Part shown: positions 1 to 11,651 of the stretch, piece after piece
How the letters are laid out: each line of letters opens with the position of its first letter
Position numbering within the stretch: position 1 is the first letter of the stretch
From: Halocaridina rubra
Lineage: Eukaryota > Arthropoda > Malacostraca > Decapoda > Atyidae
Length of the DNA: 64,000 bases
Assembly (NCBI GenBank): GCA_037179515.1
Contig: JAXCGZ010003875.1
Coordinates: 21,001-85,000 of the forward strand
Direction: 5' to 3'
Position numbers and translations under genes: made by a program
The notes under the pieces: model-generated
Told to the model about the DNA's origin: nothing
Seen by the model: only the letters and a program-made list of their open reading frames with translations
Databases searched by the model: none

Positions 1-123
1 CTCGTCTTCCTTAAAAAAGAGCTTCGGAGCAGTGTTCTAAGTGCGTAGCAACCGTAGTTGCCGGAAAATATGTGTTTGGTGTGGAAGTGTTGTGATCTCT
101 CTTAGAAGATTATTGTTTTAGAT

Positions 124-2172
124 ATGTCTACCCCTCCAGCTAAGTGCAAGCGCCTACCATACACACAGAAATACACCGAAAAGTGGGAGAATGATCCCAA
201 ATTTAAAAGTTGATTAACAAAAAGTAGTAAGGGTCCTTTATATTTTCACTGCAAACTGTGTAATTCCGGTGGGAAGGCTGGGAAATCTGATAGAAAAACA
301 TTCTACAGGGGCCGAGCATATTAAGAATGTTGAAAGTGTTCAACATTTAGTGATTGTACTTGATATGCCAATTGTCAGTGGAAAAAATCCGAGTAAAAAA
401 GTAAAGGAAGCTGAAATACGATTTGCTGCTGTGATAAGTGAACTTAATCTTCCCTTTTCGGTTGCTGATAAACTTGTTCCAGCTATGAAAGTCATATGTT
501 CAGACCCAGAAGTGGTAAAGGAAATGAAATGTGGTAGAACAAAATGTACAGCTGCTGTGAAAAATGTTCTTGGTTGTACAAAGAGGGATGAGTTATTTGA
601 CCTTCTCAGAGGAAATACTGTAGTTTTTCCTTAATGATAGTTGAATCTACTGACAGGGGGTGCACGAAACACCTTGCCCTTGTTGCTAGAGTTGCGACAC
701 CAGAAGGCATTAAGGATTCGTTTTTAACACTTGTTCCCTTGGAAAGTGCTACTGCTAACAGCCTTTATGAATGTGTCAAATCTGTGTTTGCTGATGAAAA
801 TATCCCAAACAAGCAAAACATAATAGGATTTGCTGCAGATGGGGCCAGTGTAATGATGGGAGTTAATCATTCACTCTCATCGCTATTAAAAAATGACATA
901 CCAAACTTGTTTATAATGAAGTGCGTTTGTCACTCTTTTCATCTTTGCGCATCATATGCATGCAAATCATTGCCAAGATGGATTGAAGATATGACCCGAG
1001 ATATTTACAAGTACTTTTTGTCACCAAAACAGACTGCAGTCTTTAAAGAATATGAGGAATTCACTAATGTGAAACTGCACAAGCTATTACACCCCTGTCA
1101 GACAAGATGGTTATCTTTGCATAGTGCTGTAAAATGATTGCTTGAACAACTTCCATCTCTGAAACTATTCTTCACCCAAGCTGCATTGGAAGATAGGCCT
1201 CTTGCAGCTGAATCTATGTTTGAACAACTTCCATCTCTGAAACTATTCTTCACCCAAGCTGCATTGGAAGATAGGCCTCTTGCAGCTGAATCTATTCTTC
1301 AGAAACTCAGTGATCCATTCAGCAAACTATACTTAGAATTTCTTGATTTTGTGTTACCCATCTTTAATGACTTGAACAAAGAGACGTAAGCTGAAAATCT
1401 GAAGATTTATGCCCTTCACAGCAGAGTCTCTGCAGCCCTATATACCATACTTGAATGCTATTTAAAACCAAGCTACCTGAAATCCACAGAATTATCATCT
1501 GTGAGAATAAGAGACCCTTCCAATTTTCTGCCACTGGCAGATGTGTATCTTGGAGGTCAGGTGGTTGCATCACTCTATACATGTAAAGATATTAATATGC
1601 AGCAGCTGGATGCTTTTAGACTTCGATGTCTTTGATTTTTACATTGAAGGTGCATCCCAGACTTTGAAAAGAGTCAATATTAGCAGCCAAGTTCTCACAA
1701 ACCTCAAGGCATTGGATCCGCAAAGTATACTAATGAAAACTGTTCCATCTATTGCCCCCTTAGCAGCGAATTTCCCAAATTTAGTGCCTGAAAATCAATT
1801 AAATGAATTAGACCGAGAATGGCGCTTGCTTAGAAACACTGAACTAAACATAATGCCTGATATTGGTGTTTATAAGTTTTAGCAATCAATTGGCAATTTG
1901 AAGAAAGGTGATGAAACACTGTTGTTTCCACTTGTTGGAAATTTCATGAAAAATCTATTATGTTTGCCCCATTCAAGTGCAAGCGTGGAAAGAGTTTTTC
2001 ACAAGTGAACTTAATGAAAACACAAACGAGAAATTCTTTGACCACAGAATCATTAGTTGGCTTGTTACATGCAAAAAGAAGTTTTGAAACTTCATCTGCT
2101 GAAGATATGGAAATAACTAAGGCCTATTTAAATTTCATGACTGATGACATTTACCAAAAAGATCAACAGTAA
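124..2172 (+). pseudogene. hAT-family transposase pseudogene (ZBED5/SCAND3-like)
   Basis: Conceptual reading from the ATG at 124 gives a degenerate BED-type zinc finger (about 124-300, pair HCKLC), then an RNase H-like transposase body in several frames (269-634, 634-1137, 1138-1389, 1541-1882) and a hAT C-terminal dimerisation region at about 1950-2130, with the typical SASVERVF and LLHAKRSF blocks. Stops occur at about 211, 634 and 1135, so no intact protein can be made. This fits the domesticated-looking ZBED5/zinc finger 862 group of hAT transposases common in animals. Intact relatives bind DNA and cut and paste the element. No introns are seen. The element's left end lies before base 1. 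Confidence 0.85.
1142..1297 (+). repeat. 78-bp perfect tandem duplication inside the hAT pseudogene
   Basis: Two back-to-back 78-bp units (1142-1219 and 1220-1297) encode the same 26 residues (EQLPSLKLFFTQAALEDRPL and so on) twice. The unit length is a multiple of three, so the duplication itself keeps the frame. The two units look the same by eye, so the duplication is recent compared with the decay of the gene. Confidence 0.9.
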
Positions 2173-2300
2173 GGTATGTAATGAAATTATGAGCAGTATT
2201 TAACTATTGAAATACGCCTTGTATGTGTATCTGTAACAGGGAAATTTTGAGCCGAATAGGGAAATTTTGTAAGCGAATCTAGCGAATTTTTGACAGCTTG

Positions 2301-2327
2301 ACCTGGGAGCACTGCCCTGTTACAAAT
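2301..2327 (+). mobile_element. Candidate right terminus of the hAT element
   Basis: About 130 bp after the transposase end, the sequence closes with GGGAGCACTGCCCTG (ends 2319). Reversed, this starts CAGGGCAGTGCTCCC, which resembles hAT terminal inverted repeats. The next 8 bp, ttacaaat (2320-2327), would be one copy of an 8-bp target duplication. The partner end is outside the window, so this is inference. Confidence 0.4.
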
Positions 2328-2340
2328 ATAAATAGATTTT

Positions 2341-2560
2341 GAGTTGCTCGATGGTAGATTGTGGGAGTTGAGAACAACCAACTCTCGTTCGATCCCACCG
2401 GTGGGCGGTAGGCAAGGCCTTCAGCTTTAATTCCCCCGCTCCAATAACCCATCCCTATTCGAATGGGGACACATAAAAAACGGTGCTCATGAAGAGCTTG
2501 ATGTAGCTACAAATGCTCAAGTTTTAGAATAGCAACACCGGTAAAGAGGAGGTAGATGCA
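2341..2560 (+). mobile_element. tRNA-derived SINE
   Basis: Bases 2345-2400 look like a tRNA gene: an A-box-like GCTCGATGGTAGATTGTGGG, an anticodon-arm-like inverted pair (GAGTTGAGAACAACCAACTC), and a B-box-like CGTTCGATCCCACC. A non-tRNA body follows (ggcaaggccttcagctttaa onward). It has no intact acceptor stem, so it is a SINE head and not a functional tRNA. A related body occurs at 43880-43960. Confidence 0.6.
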
Positions 2561-2815
2561 AATTAGATGATTAAATGAATGTTTAAATTGCTAAGTAAAG
2601 CCATATATAGAATTTAATATTTATTGGGCATCATGTTATATATTTGAGTAATAACGGTCTTTAAATAGAGGTAAATTGTAGAATAATATTGATGAGCTTT
2701 GGTGTCTGTAGTATCCCATGGTTAGGTTGACTTGTAAGCACTTTGTAGTGCTGTATATTTAAATGAAAAACAGCTTGTGAAATGAAAATACAAAACACTG
2801 AAATAATAATATTAT

Positions 2816-2827
2816 ATTAATATATAT

Positions 2828-2875
<48 letters not shown>

Positions 2876-2918
2876 ATATTATATATATATATATATATAT
2901 ATTATTATATATATATAT

Positions 2919-2949
<31 letters not shown>
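2816..2949. repeat. Imperfect (TA)n microsatellite
   Basis: An AT-only tract with several TAT/ATTAT phase slips. Confidence 0.95.
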
Positions 2950-2956
2950 ACTTTAA

Positions 2957-3175
2957 AATCTGGCTAGTACAGTGGTAATACGCTGGCCTCACATTTGCGA
3001 AGTTGACAGATTGGTTCCCGTTCAGGACCAAGAGTTTAAGCTGTTTACTGGGAAGGTTACTTCTGTGGTTGGACACCACAGTGGGGGTTGAGGCTTGCAC
3101 CGGCTGATGCCCGCCAGAGCAGGGGCGATGCCTCTAATAGGAGGGATAAAACTGCAAACTTTAACTTTAACTTTT
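2957..3175 (+). mobile_element. Second tRNA-derived SINE
   Basis: The head has an A-box-like GGCTAGTACAGTGGTAATAC and a B-box-like GATTGGTTCCCGTTC (2961-3026). A roughly 110-bp body follows, and it ends in a simple tail of repeated aactttaactttaactttt. The body differs from the SINE at 2341, so it is a different family. It begins directly after the AT tract. Confidence 0.6.
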
Positions 3176-3188
3176 AACAAGATGTAAT

Positions 3189-3452
3189 CTACAATTAGGT
3201 TTTAGAGCTTTCAGAACTTCGACCACAAGACTTTTTAATCGTCTTCTCAAAGAGATTAAAGAGAGTAGTAATGTTGACATTTTTAAGAGAGAGTTGAAGA
3301 CATATCTTTACGATGACTGCAACACTTTTGAAATGACAATTAGTAAATATTACATAGTTTAAGACTGTAATATCAGTTTAAGGTGCGACTCCCTGAGCGT
3401 TGTATAGACGGACCGGGAGTCGAAAAACAAACATCAAAACAACAACAACACA
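3189..3452 (+). mobile_element. 3' end of a non-LTR retrotransposon
   Basis: One frame reads TRLFNRLLKEIKESSN then FKRELKTYLYDD. This matches the usual C-terminal signature of CR1/jockey-type reverse transcriptases (N-LP-I-...-FK--LK--L). A 3' untranslated stretch with the self-complementary gcgactccct...gggagtcg follows, then a CAA-rich tail. It is heavily 5' truncated. Confidence 0.5.
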
Positions 3453-3535
3453 AGTGTCAAAGGCATATATAAGCAAGTCCTTATTTTGAATAATCCAGCC
3501 TTATCAGTAATGATGAATGGCATTCTAATGGAATG

Positions 3536-3742
<207 letters not shown>

Positions 3743-3812
3743 GGGGGTCCCCAATTTACGAAAGGGTTCCGTTCCTGACAGCTTCCGTAAACTGGATTTC
3801 TTCATAAGTCAG
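3743..3812. mobile_element. Single Tigger/pogo-type terminus
   Basis: CAGGGGGTCCCCAATTTACG and the following sequence (ending cttcataagtcag) have the form of Tc1/mariner-pogo (Tigger) ends: CAG, then a CCCC/TTACG block. No partner end was found nearby, so this is an end fragment. Confidence 0.45.
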
Positions 3813-4683
3813 AAAACAACTCTAAAACAGAAAAATAATCTAATTTCTTAATCTAAGACATAAAAACAGTAAAACTACACTATACAGTATTGCTTACCTT
3901 TACTACTGTGATTGACTTGCATCAAGAAAACTGGATAACTTAAGCCCCCCATATCCAAGTTAGGGTCAAACGGCTTAACACCAGCGAATGAGCATATGAA
4001 CAAGTGGGCAACACTTCTTCTTCCCCCTTTCCCATTTTCACTGCATTAAACTATCTTTTTTCTTTCTCCTGAATCAACAGGAGGCTCATTGAAATGCACC
4101 GTGATGCTGATCATCTAACCAAAGCACTAATGACATCTTCCTTTTAATCATGTTAAAAGTATGTAGTCACTTCGAATGAGCACGATAAACAATATGGAGC
4201 AATGCCTTCACAATATGAAGCAATGCCTTCACAACAGCGCTTCTCTTAAAAATGCGTTCTTATTATGCTTTTAAGTTTACTTTTCATATTTTGTTTCGTA
4301 ATAGATTTCAGTTCTTCATGGGTGATATTTACTTTATCCATAAATACTTTAGTTGATATAGCCCAGTAATCCTTTTGCATGTCTCGTTTTTTGGCAATTA
4401 CTCTTTTGATGAGTTCATTTCTTTGCTTTTCTTGTATATACTTGACAGTGTGTTCCAAAGGCTAACCTCAACTAACTTTTTACATTATACATACAATGTC
4501 TGCAAATCTACATACATGCACTTAAACTACAATAAACAAAACTATCATGCAAAAACAACACTTACATATGTACGTAGAAATAAACTGTCTTGAAATATAT
4601 TCAGACATCCTGGGCCCCTCCAGAAAAGAAAAAAAAGGGGGGGGGGTCTCCCTATCAGTGCTACTATTTAGCATCACTAATTA
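3813..4683. other. Unassigned AT-rich spacer
   Basis: No recognisable gene. It contains a short local duplication (gaagcaatgccttcacaa, near 4195-4235) and a homopolymer run aaaaaaaagggggggggg near 4630. A 70-residue minus-strand frame at 4246-4458 is lysine-rich and resembles nothing I know. Confidence 0.6.
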
Positions 4684-6104
4684 AACATACCCACGATTCT
4701 TCAGCGCTTTGGGCAGTTTGACATTCTGATCTTCATAATTTGATGATTCTTCTTTGCATGCTTCTGACAATGGGTATTCCCATGAGAACTTTTCAGACCA
4801 GGCTCTCTGAATAAGAATTTTTCCTCTTCTTAGCAAGGGTGAAATTAGACCTAAGGGGTCAATAACGATACTCATCAGTGACAGAAGTTTCTGTTTGGTC
4901 AACACTTCATCTCTAGCCTTCAGATCTTTCAAAAACAACTTGTCTGTATTAACATTCCAGATTAAACTAAAGATTGTTTCTTTAGGAGATCTAGATTTTT
5001 TCAGAAAGTCACTGATCCAGTACCCTTTGAAGTCTTGCATTGTTGAAATTCCATGCTTGCAGTGATATTTCGGCCTTTGCCCACTCTACATCTGCAGTAT
5101 TGTATACATCAAACTGTTTCTCTTCACAAGGATCCAACATATTACCTACATGAAAATTCTCCAATATCTCCTCCAACTGTTCTACTAGAGACTTCATTTG
5201 TCCAAAGGCTCTCTGAAAATTGTGTGGGAGAGGAGTGTGGATAGGCTTCCAGGGAACAGATTCTATAAAACTTCCAAGTGTAGTTTTATCTTCATAACTC
5301 ACTTCATGTTTATATACTTCAGTACTCTCTGACTCCCGCCTCTTATTAACAGGTTCTATGGCCTCTTCGCTTAACAACTTATTAACAGGCTTTATGGCCT
5401 CTTCAATCAACTCTTCTGTAGTAGTAGGCAATAACTGTGTTCCTACTCGCATAGCAAGTTGGTTTTGCACATTACTGGATCCATGTTGAGTATAAGGAGG
5501 AATATGGCCATGCAACATGACACCACCCGGGGTTTCCATCAAACTATAGACATCCCACTTGTTAATACCACTAACAAACTGACTAAAATGTAAGACACCA
5601 ATAACAATGCCAATGTTCTCAAGTACATCACTATCAATATCGTCATCGGCCAACTTGTGACCATTAGACTTTAACACATTTGCAGCCTTTGCTAGTCCTG
5701 GAGTGTGGATGCTAATTACCATATCATCAACTACGAGTAAGTTAACTCTGGCTCTTCTTTTCCCCAATTTAATAGCTACATTTACAACAGGAAAAATTTA
5801 TTTCTTTGTCTCAGAACGAAATGCATCAATACCAAGAGACATTTCATTTACTGGGCTTAATTTAAGCCTTTCAGCTAATTCTCTAGTTATAAAGGAACAC
5901 TGGGAACCTGTATCAAATGCAGGTAAACTCGGCTTCACCGTTTGCCTTTGCACTGCATTCATAGTCATCACACCAACATGTTTCTTGCCCTTTTCTGAGT
6001 CAGAATGTTCTTGCTCATTGCTTGACTCATCTATTAATTTTGAACCATTTTCTGGCTGTTCATTCAGATATGTAGGTTCTTTAAACCTTCTACGAAAATT
6101 TGAT
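4684..6104 (-). pseudogene. BEL/Pao pol remnant (protease and broken reverse transcriptase)
   Basis: Reading on the minus strand from 6104, a retropepsin-like domain carries the active-site block FDTGSQCSF near 5920. A linker and then pieces of BEL-type reverse transcriptase follow: a partial segment ending in SLQAWNFN, and after a frame change near 5010-5040 the connection region with IDPLGLISP and LIQRAWSEKFSW. The central palm with the catalytic Tyr-x-Asp-Asp is missing, as are RNase H and integrase, and coding ends at 4684. It is therefore a dead, internally deleted copy. It is continuous with the gag parts at 6105-6861 and 12023-12576. Confidence 0.8.
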
Positions 6105-6861
6105 TATTGTTTGTTACACAAGGCTGCATGATGACCATTTTTCTTACACTTATTACAGTTTAACTGGGTGTAGCAATTATTTGCATAATGCCCTGACATA
6201 GTACATCTCAGACATTTGTTACTGTCTCTCAATTTGTCTCTGCATTCATTTATGCTTTCTACTTTTTTACACTGTTCAGACTTATGACTCTGCCAACCAC
6301 AGAATACACATTCTGATTTACTATTTACTACCTTTGCAGTAGCACCATAACTACCTACACTCTTTTTAAAGGACTGGGTCTCATCTCTCTGTGAGCCTTG
6401 GATCTCTCCTTTTGTGTTATCTTTAGTGTTGTTACCTTCTATATGATATACATATTTTCCCAGTTCCTTCAAGAGGGTTTCAAATGTGGGATATTTTGTG
6501 TCTAATTTCATGGTAATCCAGTTCTCTACACTCTGGTAATTTCATCATCACAAGTTCTGAAAACACCCAATCAGTGTTCTCCATGTCTCTATAATTTTTC
6601 AGACTTCGAGTAATGGCTTCTACTTCCTGCTTGAACTTAAAAAGTGATGAATAATTAGAAAAGGGAGTTGGTATTTTTACCAATTTCCTCATTAAATTTC
6701 GTACAATCCTGTCCTTGCTTGCATAAACAGCTTGTAGCTGTTGAATGCATTCATCATAACTCTCACTAGCAACAGGATATCCCTTTATGGTGTCTTTTGC
6801 ATCTCCTTTAAGACATATCTTAAGATGGTAAACTTTGTCATAGTTCCCATAGAAGTACTAT
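6105..6861 (-). pseudogene. BEL/Pao gag, C-terminal part with zinc knuckles
   Basis: The minus-strand frames contain the BEL gag block (LKGDAKDTIKGYPV near 6800; VYASKDRIVRNLMRKLVKIP near 6700). The nucleocapsid-like segment at 6105-6300 has CCHC-type knuckles (CRCTMSGHYANNC and CNKCKKNGHHAALC). The frame changes near 6510. The other half of this gag lies at 12023-12576, on the far side of the inserted Gypsy element. Confidence 0.8.
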
Positions 6862-7231
6862 TGTAGTTCTGTCTGACAAGATATCAAGATTACCACAATA
6901 TCATTTAAGGTATTGAATTAGGCACAAGTGATAATTATGAGCAATTTTTATGTATCGAAAATGAACAGACCAAAAATATCACACTACACGAAAAAGGCGG
7001 CAATACAGAGTCAGTGTTACCATAAAACAGAAAACCAAAACAATGTACAGTTCGTTATGACAAAAAGAAGCAAAATTAAGGGATCACTTTACAACAACAA
7101 CAAAATTATTAATAAATAAAGTGAAAATATATATATCAATTAATAAATACATTAATATATAAATAAAGAAGACATATATCATACCACTACAACACTCCAA
7201 ATAAAGAAAGAAAATACACTATGCCACTACA
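6862..7231 (-). repeat. 3' LTR of the Gypsy element
   Basis: About 370 bp, beginning TGTAGTTCTG and ending CCACTACA on the plus strand. It matches 11652-12022 apart from a 1-bp indel near the left end (ttctg versus ttcatg) and a T/C difference (6993 region versus 11834 region). Confidence 0.95.
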
Positions 7232-7248
7232 ACACTCCCCTGCCAGTA
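7232..7248 (-). promoter_or_regulatory. Polypurine tract of the Gypsy element
   Basis: On the minus strand GGCAGGGGAGTGT sits directly before the 3' LTR start TGTAGTGG. This is where plus-strand DNA priming is expected in LTR retrotransposons. Confidence 0.7.
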
Positions 7249-7330
7249 CAGGAGTACATTAGTTTAATACTGATAATAGAAAATATAGATATATAATATA
7301 TATGTGGAGACATAGATACAAAAATACAAA

Positions 7331-7728
7331 TTAATAATATACATAATCAGGGTTACGATTAAATCTAACTCGACGAGATTTCGTAACAACAGATTGAGGT
7401 ATTTTCTCTTCAATAACATCTTCATTATCAATATTTTCAGGAATAGATGCACTACTAGGAATTAATGTATCAGAATCTGTGTCATTTGTGAAATTAGAAT
7501 CAGAAAAATCATTATTTACACTTGGTTCAATCACATCAGAATTAACAGCTTCTGGCACAGAATCATTATTTACAGTAGGTTCTGTCTCATTAGAACTGAT
7601 AGTTTTTGGTATTGAGGCAGGTTTCAATCTATCTACAGATACAGTAGTTAAATTTCCAGAAAGCTGACGTAGAATAAAATATTTATCACCACGTTCCACA
7701 ACCTCAAGTGGACCAAAGTAGGGAGCCT
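7331..7728 (-). CDS. C-terminal tail of Gypsy pol, in a shifted frame
   Basis: The frame read from about 7728 to the stop near 7331 starts with a GPY/F-like module ([17 protein letters not shown]), which in Gypsy elements follows the integrase core. It then has a Ser/Asn/Asp-rich stretch and ends with a basic [14 protein letters not shown]. It belongs to the pol ORF at 7729-10548 but is offset by one base. It could be a mutation, a sequencing error, or, less likely, programmed frameshifting. Confidence 0.75.
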
Positions 7729-10548
7729 CTAAAGGCGACGTACACGATCCACTCTAACCCAAACATGTGTACATGATTCAAGATCTTTTGGAACATAAGG
7801 TTTAACAGAGGATGAATGAAGGTACCCATAAGAGGATTCAGAAAAATCTAATTCACGCATTCGAGATACAAATTCAGAGACAATTTCTTTTTGTTGTGCA
7901 AAAGAAGGAATTTCAGTTGTTACCATGATTTTAGGACTAAGTAGCATACTTCCTGTTACCAAAGTAAATGGAGAAACTCCAGACTCTGTGGGGACACATC
8001 TTAAACCTAAAAGTACTATTGGTAAAGAAGCAAGCCAATCATCTTTACGTGCCATCAGAGATACTTTCAATACTCTATGTGATCTTTCAACCATGCCATT
8101 GGATTGAGGGTGATATGAAGTGGTACGCAGTCTATGAAATCCAATTATAGAGGAAAGTTGCTGAAATAATGCAGATTCAAACTGAGCACCTCTATCAGTA
8201 AAAACATATAATGGCACTCCAAAACGAGATACCCAACCTTTAATAAAAGCAAAAGCAACAGTGGTAGCAGAAATATCTGTGATGGGGATGGCTTCCAACC
8301 ATCTAGTAGATCTGTCAATACAGGTAAGAACGTATTGTTCTGGTGCTGTAAAAGACTGACCAGGGACTTTACTAGGAGGGAGAGGACCAACAATATCTAA
8401 ATGTACAAATTCAAATCTCCCAAAAGGTGCTGTAAAATTTGTAATAGGAGCACGGGTATGGCGGTGCACTTTAACTTGCTGACAAGAAGTACACTCTTTA
8501 GTCCAACTTCGAATATCTCGATCCATATTAGGCCAAAAGTACCTAGCTTTGATAAGGCGCAACGTACCTTTGACTCCTGGATGTGAAATGTTATGCATAA
8601 GTTGAAATACTGATTTACGACAAGCTAAGGGAAGAAATGGTCTTGGATGGGGTGTTGACACGTCACAATATAAGTCATGATTCTGAATTTTGAAAATTTT
8701 CAATCTCTCTTTGTAATTAAGAATTTCTGTGTCAGTGGATTGGCTCTCAGCTATACTGGTTAAATCATGTAAGTCCACTGAGACAGAAGATACAGGTAAT
8801 GGTCTGGAAAGACAATCTGCTACAATATTGTCTGCACCCTTGATATGTACAACATCTGATATATACTCGGTAATTAAAGACCAATATCGTTGCTGTCTAT
8901 CTGACTTGGCTGTATGAGGATTCTTAAATGCAAAAACAAGGGGTTTATGATCAGTAAATAAAACGGTTTCACGTCCTTCAATTACATGTTTAAATTTTAG
9001 TACAGCCAGATACGCAGCAAGCAGTTCTCGGTCAAAAGTAGAATAACACCTCTGAGTTTCTGATAATTTCTTTGAAAAGAATTCAATAGGGACAAATATA
9101 CCATCCTGAATTTGGTGTAACGCAGCTCCAGCTGCCACTTGGGAACAATCAGTCACCAGATGCAGTGGAGAATTACACTTACTAGTGAAATATGCAATGG
9201 TACAAGCATTGTTGAGTGACTCTTTAGCACTTACAAAGGCAGATTCTGCTTCCGAATTCCATACTAGTTCTTTAGATTTAGGTTGTAATCTAATTAATTC
9301 GGTCAAAGGATATACAACATCAGCAAAATGCGGTACCATTTGTCTATAGTAATTGAGCATTCCTATAAACCTACGTAAGGCAGCAGAATCTGCTGGCTTA
9401 GGAAAATCAACAATATCTGTCTGTTTATGAGAACCAGGTTTTAAACCATTAGCAGTGATCAAATATCCTAAATATTCTATTTCATTTTTAAAGAATTCAC
9501 ATTTATCAATAGAAATTTTAAGATTATTAGAGCTTAGGATTTCAAATACTATAGACAAATGTTTCTTGTGCTCTTCTGTATTCTCTGAAAATATCAGAAT
9601 ATCATCCAGGTAAATAAATACAAAATCAAGGTTTCTAAATAAATTGTCCATCAAACGCTGAAAAGTGGCAGGGGCATTCCGAAGACCATAAGGCATATAT
9701 AAATATTCAAATAGCCCAAAGGGTGTGGTTACTGCTGTCTTTTCAACATCTGAAGGATTCATAGGGATCTGGTGATAGGCTTTTAACAAATCAATTTTAC
9801 TGAATATCTTTTTCTTGTAAAGCTTTAATGACACACTACTAATATGTGGTAAAGGATATTTATCTGGCTTGGTCAAAGTATTAAGTTGCCTAAAATCACC
9901 ACATACTCTCCACTCTCCTGGCTTAGGTTTAGGAACTAAATGAATGGGTGAAGCCCAAGGTGATTTAGAGGGTTGTACAATACCCATATCCAACAACTGT
10001 TTAAATGCTTCCTTGGCAGCAGAATATTTGTCTGGAGCCAACGGACGACATCTAGCAAATGTCGGAGGAGAACTCCCTGTATCTATATAATGAAAAACAT
10101 TAGAATTCTTGAAAGAATTATTAGCTGTAAGAGGCTTAACACAGGACAAGAGTGAGGGAAAATCTTGGAACAACTGTTGCACAGAATCAGGTAAATATTT
10201 CAAATTATTAATCACATAAGAAACATTATGATTTGCAATATCACCTTTTACAGAACATTGTGTTATATTGTCATGTAAAGTTTTATTCTTACAATCAATA
10301 AACAATCCAAAATTGCAAAGAAAATCATTACCTAATAAAGGTGTACATACATCTGCAACAACAAATGTCCACTTAAATCGACGGCGCAACTGCCGAATAT
10401 CAAGGTCAAGAATAATTTCACCATGAACTTTTATTGACTCACCAGTGGCCGTAGAAATATTAACTGCTGTTGGCCTTAATAAAAATTTTGAAACATACTT
10501 ATATGGAATAATGGAGACTGCAGCTCCTGTATCCACAGTGAAGACCAT
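7729..10548 (-). CDS. pol: Ty3/Gypsy pol: protease, reverse transcriptase, RNase H, integrase
   Basis: A 939-residue open frame. An aspartic protease begins almost at once (VDTGAAVSI at residues 5-13, then PLLGNDFL). The reverse transcriptase has [14 protein letters not shown] and the catalytic [11 protein letters not shown] near residue 315. RNase H follows with FTDHKPLVF. The integrase has the zinc-binding H-x-H...C-x2-C segment (HNISHPG ... CTSCQQ), and the DDE core is suggested by [19 protein letters not shown] and [14 protein letters not shown]. All key motifs look intact. The enzymes copy the RNA genome to DNA and insert it. The frame stops at VRRL, and its natural tail continues in another frame (7331-7728). 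Confidence 0.95.
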   Translation of the reverse strand: MVFTVDTGAAVSIIPYKYVSKFLLRPTAVNISTATGESIKVHGEIILDLDIRQLRRRFKWTFVVADVCTPLLGNDFLCNFGLFIDCKNKTLHDNITQCSVKGDIANHNVSYVINNLKYLPDSVQQLFQDFPSLLSCVKPLTANNSFKNSNVFHYIDTGSSPPTFARCRPLAPDKYSAAKEAFKQLLDMGIVQPSKSPWASPIHLVPKPKPGEWRVCGDFRQLNTLTKPDKYPLPHISSVSLKLYKKKIFSKIDLLKAYHQIPMNPSDVEKTAVTTPFGLFEYLYMPYGLRNAPATFQRLMDNLFRNLDFVFIYLDDILIFSENTEEHKKHLSIVFEILSSNNLKISIDKCEFFKNEIEYLGYLITANGLKPGSHKQTDIVDFPKPADSAALRRFIGMLNYYRQMVPHFADVVYPLTELIRLQPKSKELVWNSEAESAFVSAKESLNNACTIAYFTSKCNSPLHLVTDCSQVAAGAALHQIQDGIFVPIEFFSKKLSETQRCYSTFDRELLAAYLAVLKFKHVIEGRETVLFTDHKPLVFAFKNPHTAKSDRQQRYWSLITEYISDVVHIKGADNIVADCLSRPLPVSSVSVDLHDLTSIAESQSTDTEILNYKERLKIFKIQNHDLYCDVSTPHPRPFLPLACRKSVFQLMHNISHPGVKGTLRLIKARYFWPNMDRDIRSWTKECTSCQQVKVHRHTRAPITNFTAPFGRFEFVHLDIVGPLPPSKVPGQSFTAPEQYVLTCIDRSTRWLEAIPITDISATTVAFAFIKGWVSRFGVPLYVFTDRGAQFESALFQQLSSIIGFHRLRTTSYHPQSNGMVERSHRVLKVSLMARKDDWLASLPIVLLGLRCVPTESGVSPFTLVTGSMLLSPKIMVTTEIPSFAQQKEIVSEFVSRMRELDFSESSYGYLHSSSVKPYVPKDLESCTHVWVRVDRVRRL

Positions 10549-10632
10549 GTCACTACAACCATTTGGCTACAACCTGTAGAAGTGGCAGAACAGAAGTGGC
10601 CGTAGCTACAATTTTCTCTTCTGTCTGCTTTA

Positions 10633-11451
10633 TTAGTTTTCCGAACTAGGAAAATTCCGTGCGGGCGACGAGGACCTAGACGTTGATGCTGGGGACGGCG
10701 CTCTAGAAGAATCCTTCATCTGGATATTTTGAGATTTATTCGGCCATTGGCACCACGGCTTGCACCATTTAGCCCGAGTTCCATAATATAAATGGGCACG
10801 ACAAACTTTTGGACGTTGATTTTGATGGAACGGTAGCACTCCAAGGCCTACAGGTGGATTCTTGGAAATTGATACATACTGGGATGTACTAGCTTGACGA
10901 GAAACTGATGACTGACCAACAACATTGATGGGTTTAGCACTATTATTATTTAGAGAAAATACAACTAGTTCATCTGCAAGCTTGCCTAAAGCTGGTAAAT
11001 CCATATTTTGCTGAGAGGCTAAAACTGCCGAAATACTACTGGGAACTGCTTGCAAGAATTTATGTTTCACTAGGTCATCTGTTACTCCTAATTTAGAAGC
11101 AGTTCTGCGAATTTCTTCTAAATAAACTGAAGGCTTGCCTTGCATTACTGTATTACTTATCATATCATTGAAAAGTTCAGGCTTGGTCTGTTCAAAAAAA
11201 TTTGTGAGGTATGCTTTAATTATATCATAGTCTCTCCTATTTAAAGTGTCTTGGGGAACATGTTCTACAACAGTAGGGGGCAAGGCAGATAACACATGGA
11301 AAAATTTTGTTTCACTGGATTTCACATTAGCTAAGCCAAATTGAGCTTCAAGAATAGAAAACCACCCTGAAACGCAGGTGTCCATGAATGCAGGGGCTTT
11401 CACTGCTATGTGCCTGACAGCACTAGATTTATCATCATCAGAATCGGGCAT
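10633..11451 (-). CDS. gag: Ty3/Gypsy gag
   Basis: A 272-residue open frame from the ATG at 11451. The capsid-like part includes FSILEAQFGLANV and LPPTVVEHVP, a pattern shared by many invertebrate Gypsy gags. The C-terminus has a single cysteine-rich segment (CRAHLYYGTRAKWCKPWC) rather than the classic CCHC knuckle, then a Ser/Pro-rich end. The gap to pol is 84 bp. Gag should form the particle that packages the RNA. No stops interrupt it. Confidence 0.88.
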   Translation of the reverse strand: MPDSDDDKSSAVRHIAVKAPAFMDTCVSGWFSILEAQFGLANVKSSETKFFHVLSALPPTVVEHVPQDTLNRRDYDIIKAYLTNFFEQTKPELFNDMISNTVMQGKPSVYLEEIRRTASKLGVTDDLVKHKFLQAVPSSISAVLASQQNMDLPALGKLADELVVFSLNNNSAKPINVVGQSSVSRQASTSQYVSISKNPPVGLGVLPFHQNQRPKVCRAHLYYGTRAKWCKPWCQWPNKSQNIQMKDSSRAPSPASTSRSSSPARNFPSSEN

Positions 11452-11544
11452 TGTTTATGACAGCTTATCTTGGAGTACAAATACTGAAAGAAACCTAGGC
11501 CTTGCCTACCGGTATGATGCTGAAGAAACTTTTGTCACTTAGGC

Positions 11545-11651
11545 CTATCTTGTCAATCACAAATATCTTGTCACTCCTATATCTTGTCACTCTTATATCT
11601 TGTCACTCCTATCTTGTCACTCTTATATCTTGTCACTCCGGGGTCACCACT
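11545..11651 (-). promoter_or_regulatory. Gypsy primer-binding site and leader minisatellite
   Basis: Directly inside the 5' LTR, the minus strand reads TGGTGACCCCGGAGTGACAAG, three bases from the LTR edge. The initial TGG is complementary to the CCA end of a tRNA. The leader then repeats GAGTGACAAGATA about five times (11555-11640) with small spacer differences. No coding frame is evident before the gag ATG at 11451. Confidence 0.75.

Noticed and set aside
4246..4458. 70-residue lysine-rich minus-strand frame
   Set aside because: No recognisable domain, partner or splice context; kept only as a note in the spacer entry.
7925..10155. Short plus-strand frames across the Gypsy element
   Set aside because: They are shadows of the pol frame on the minus strand.
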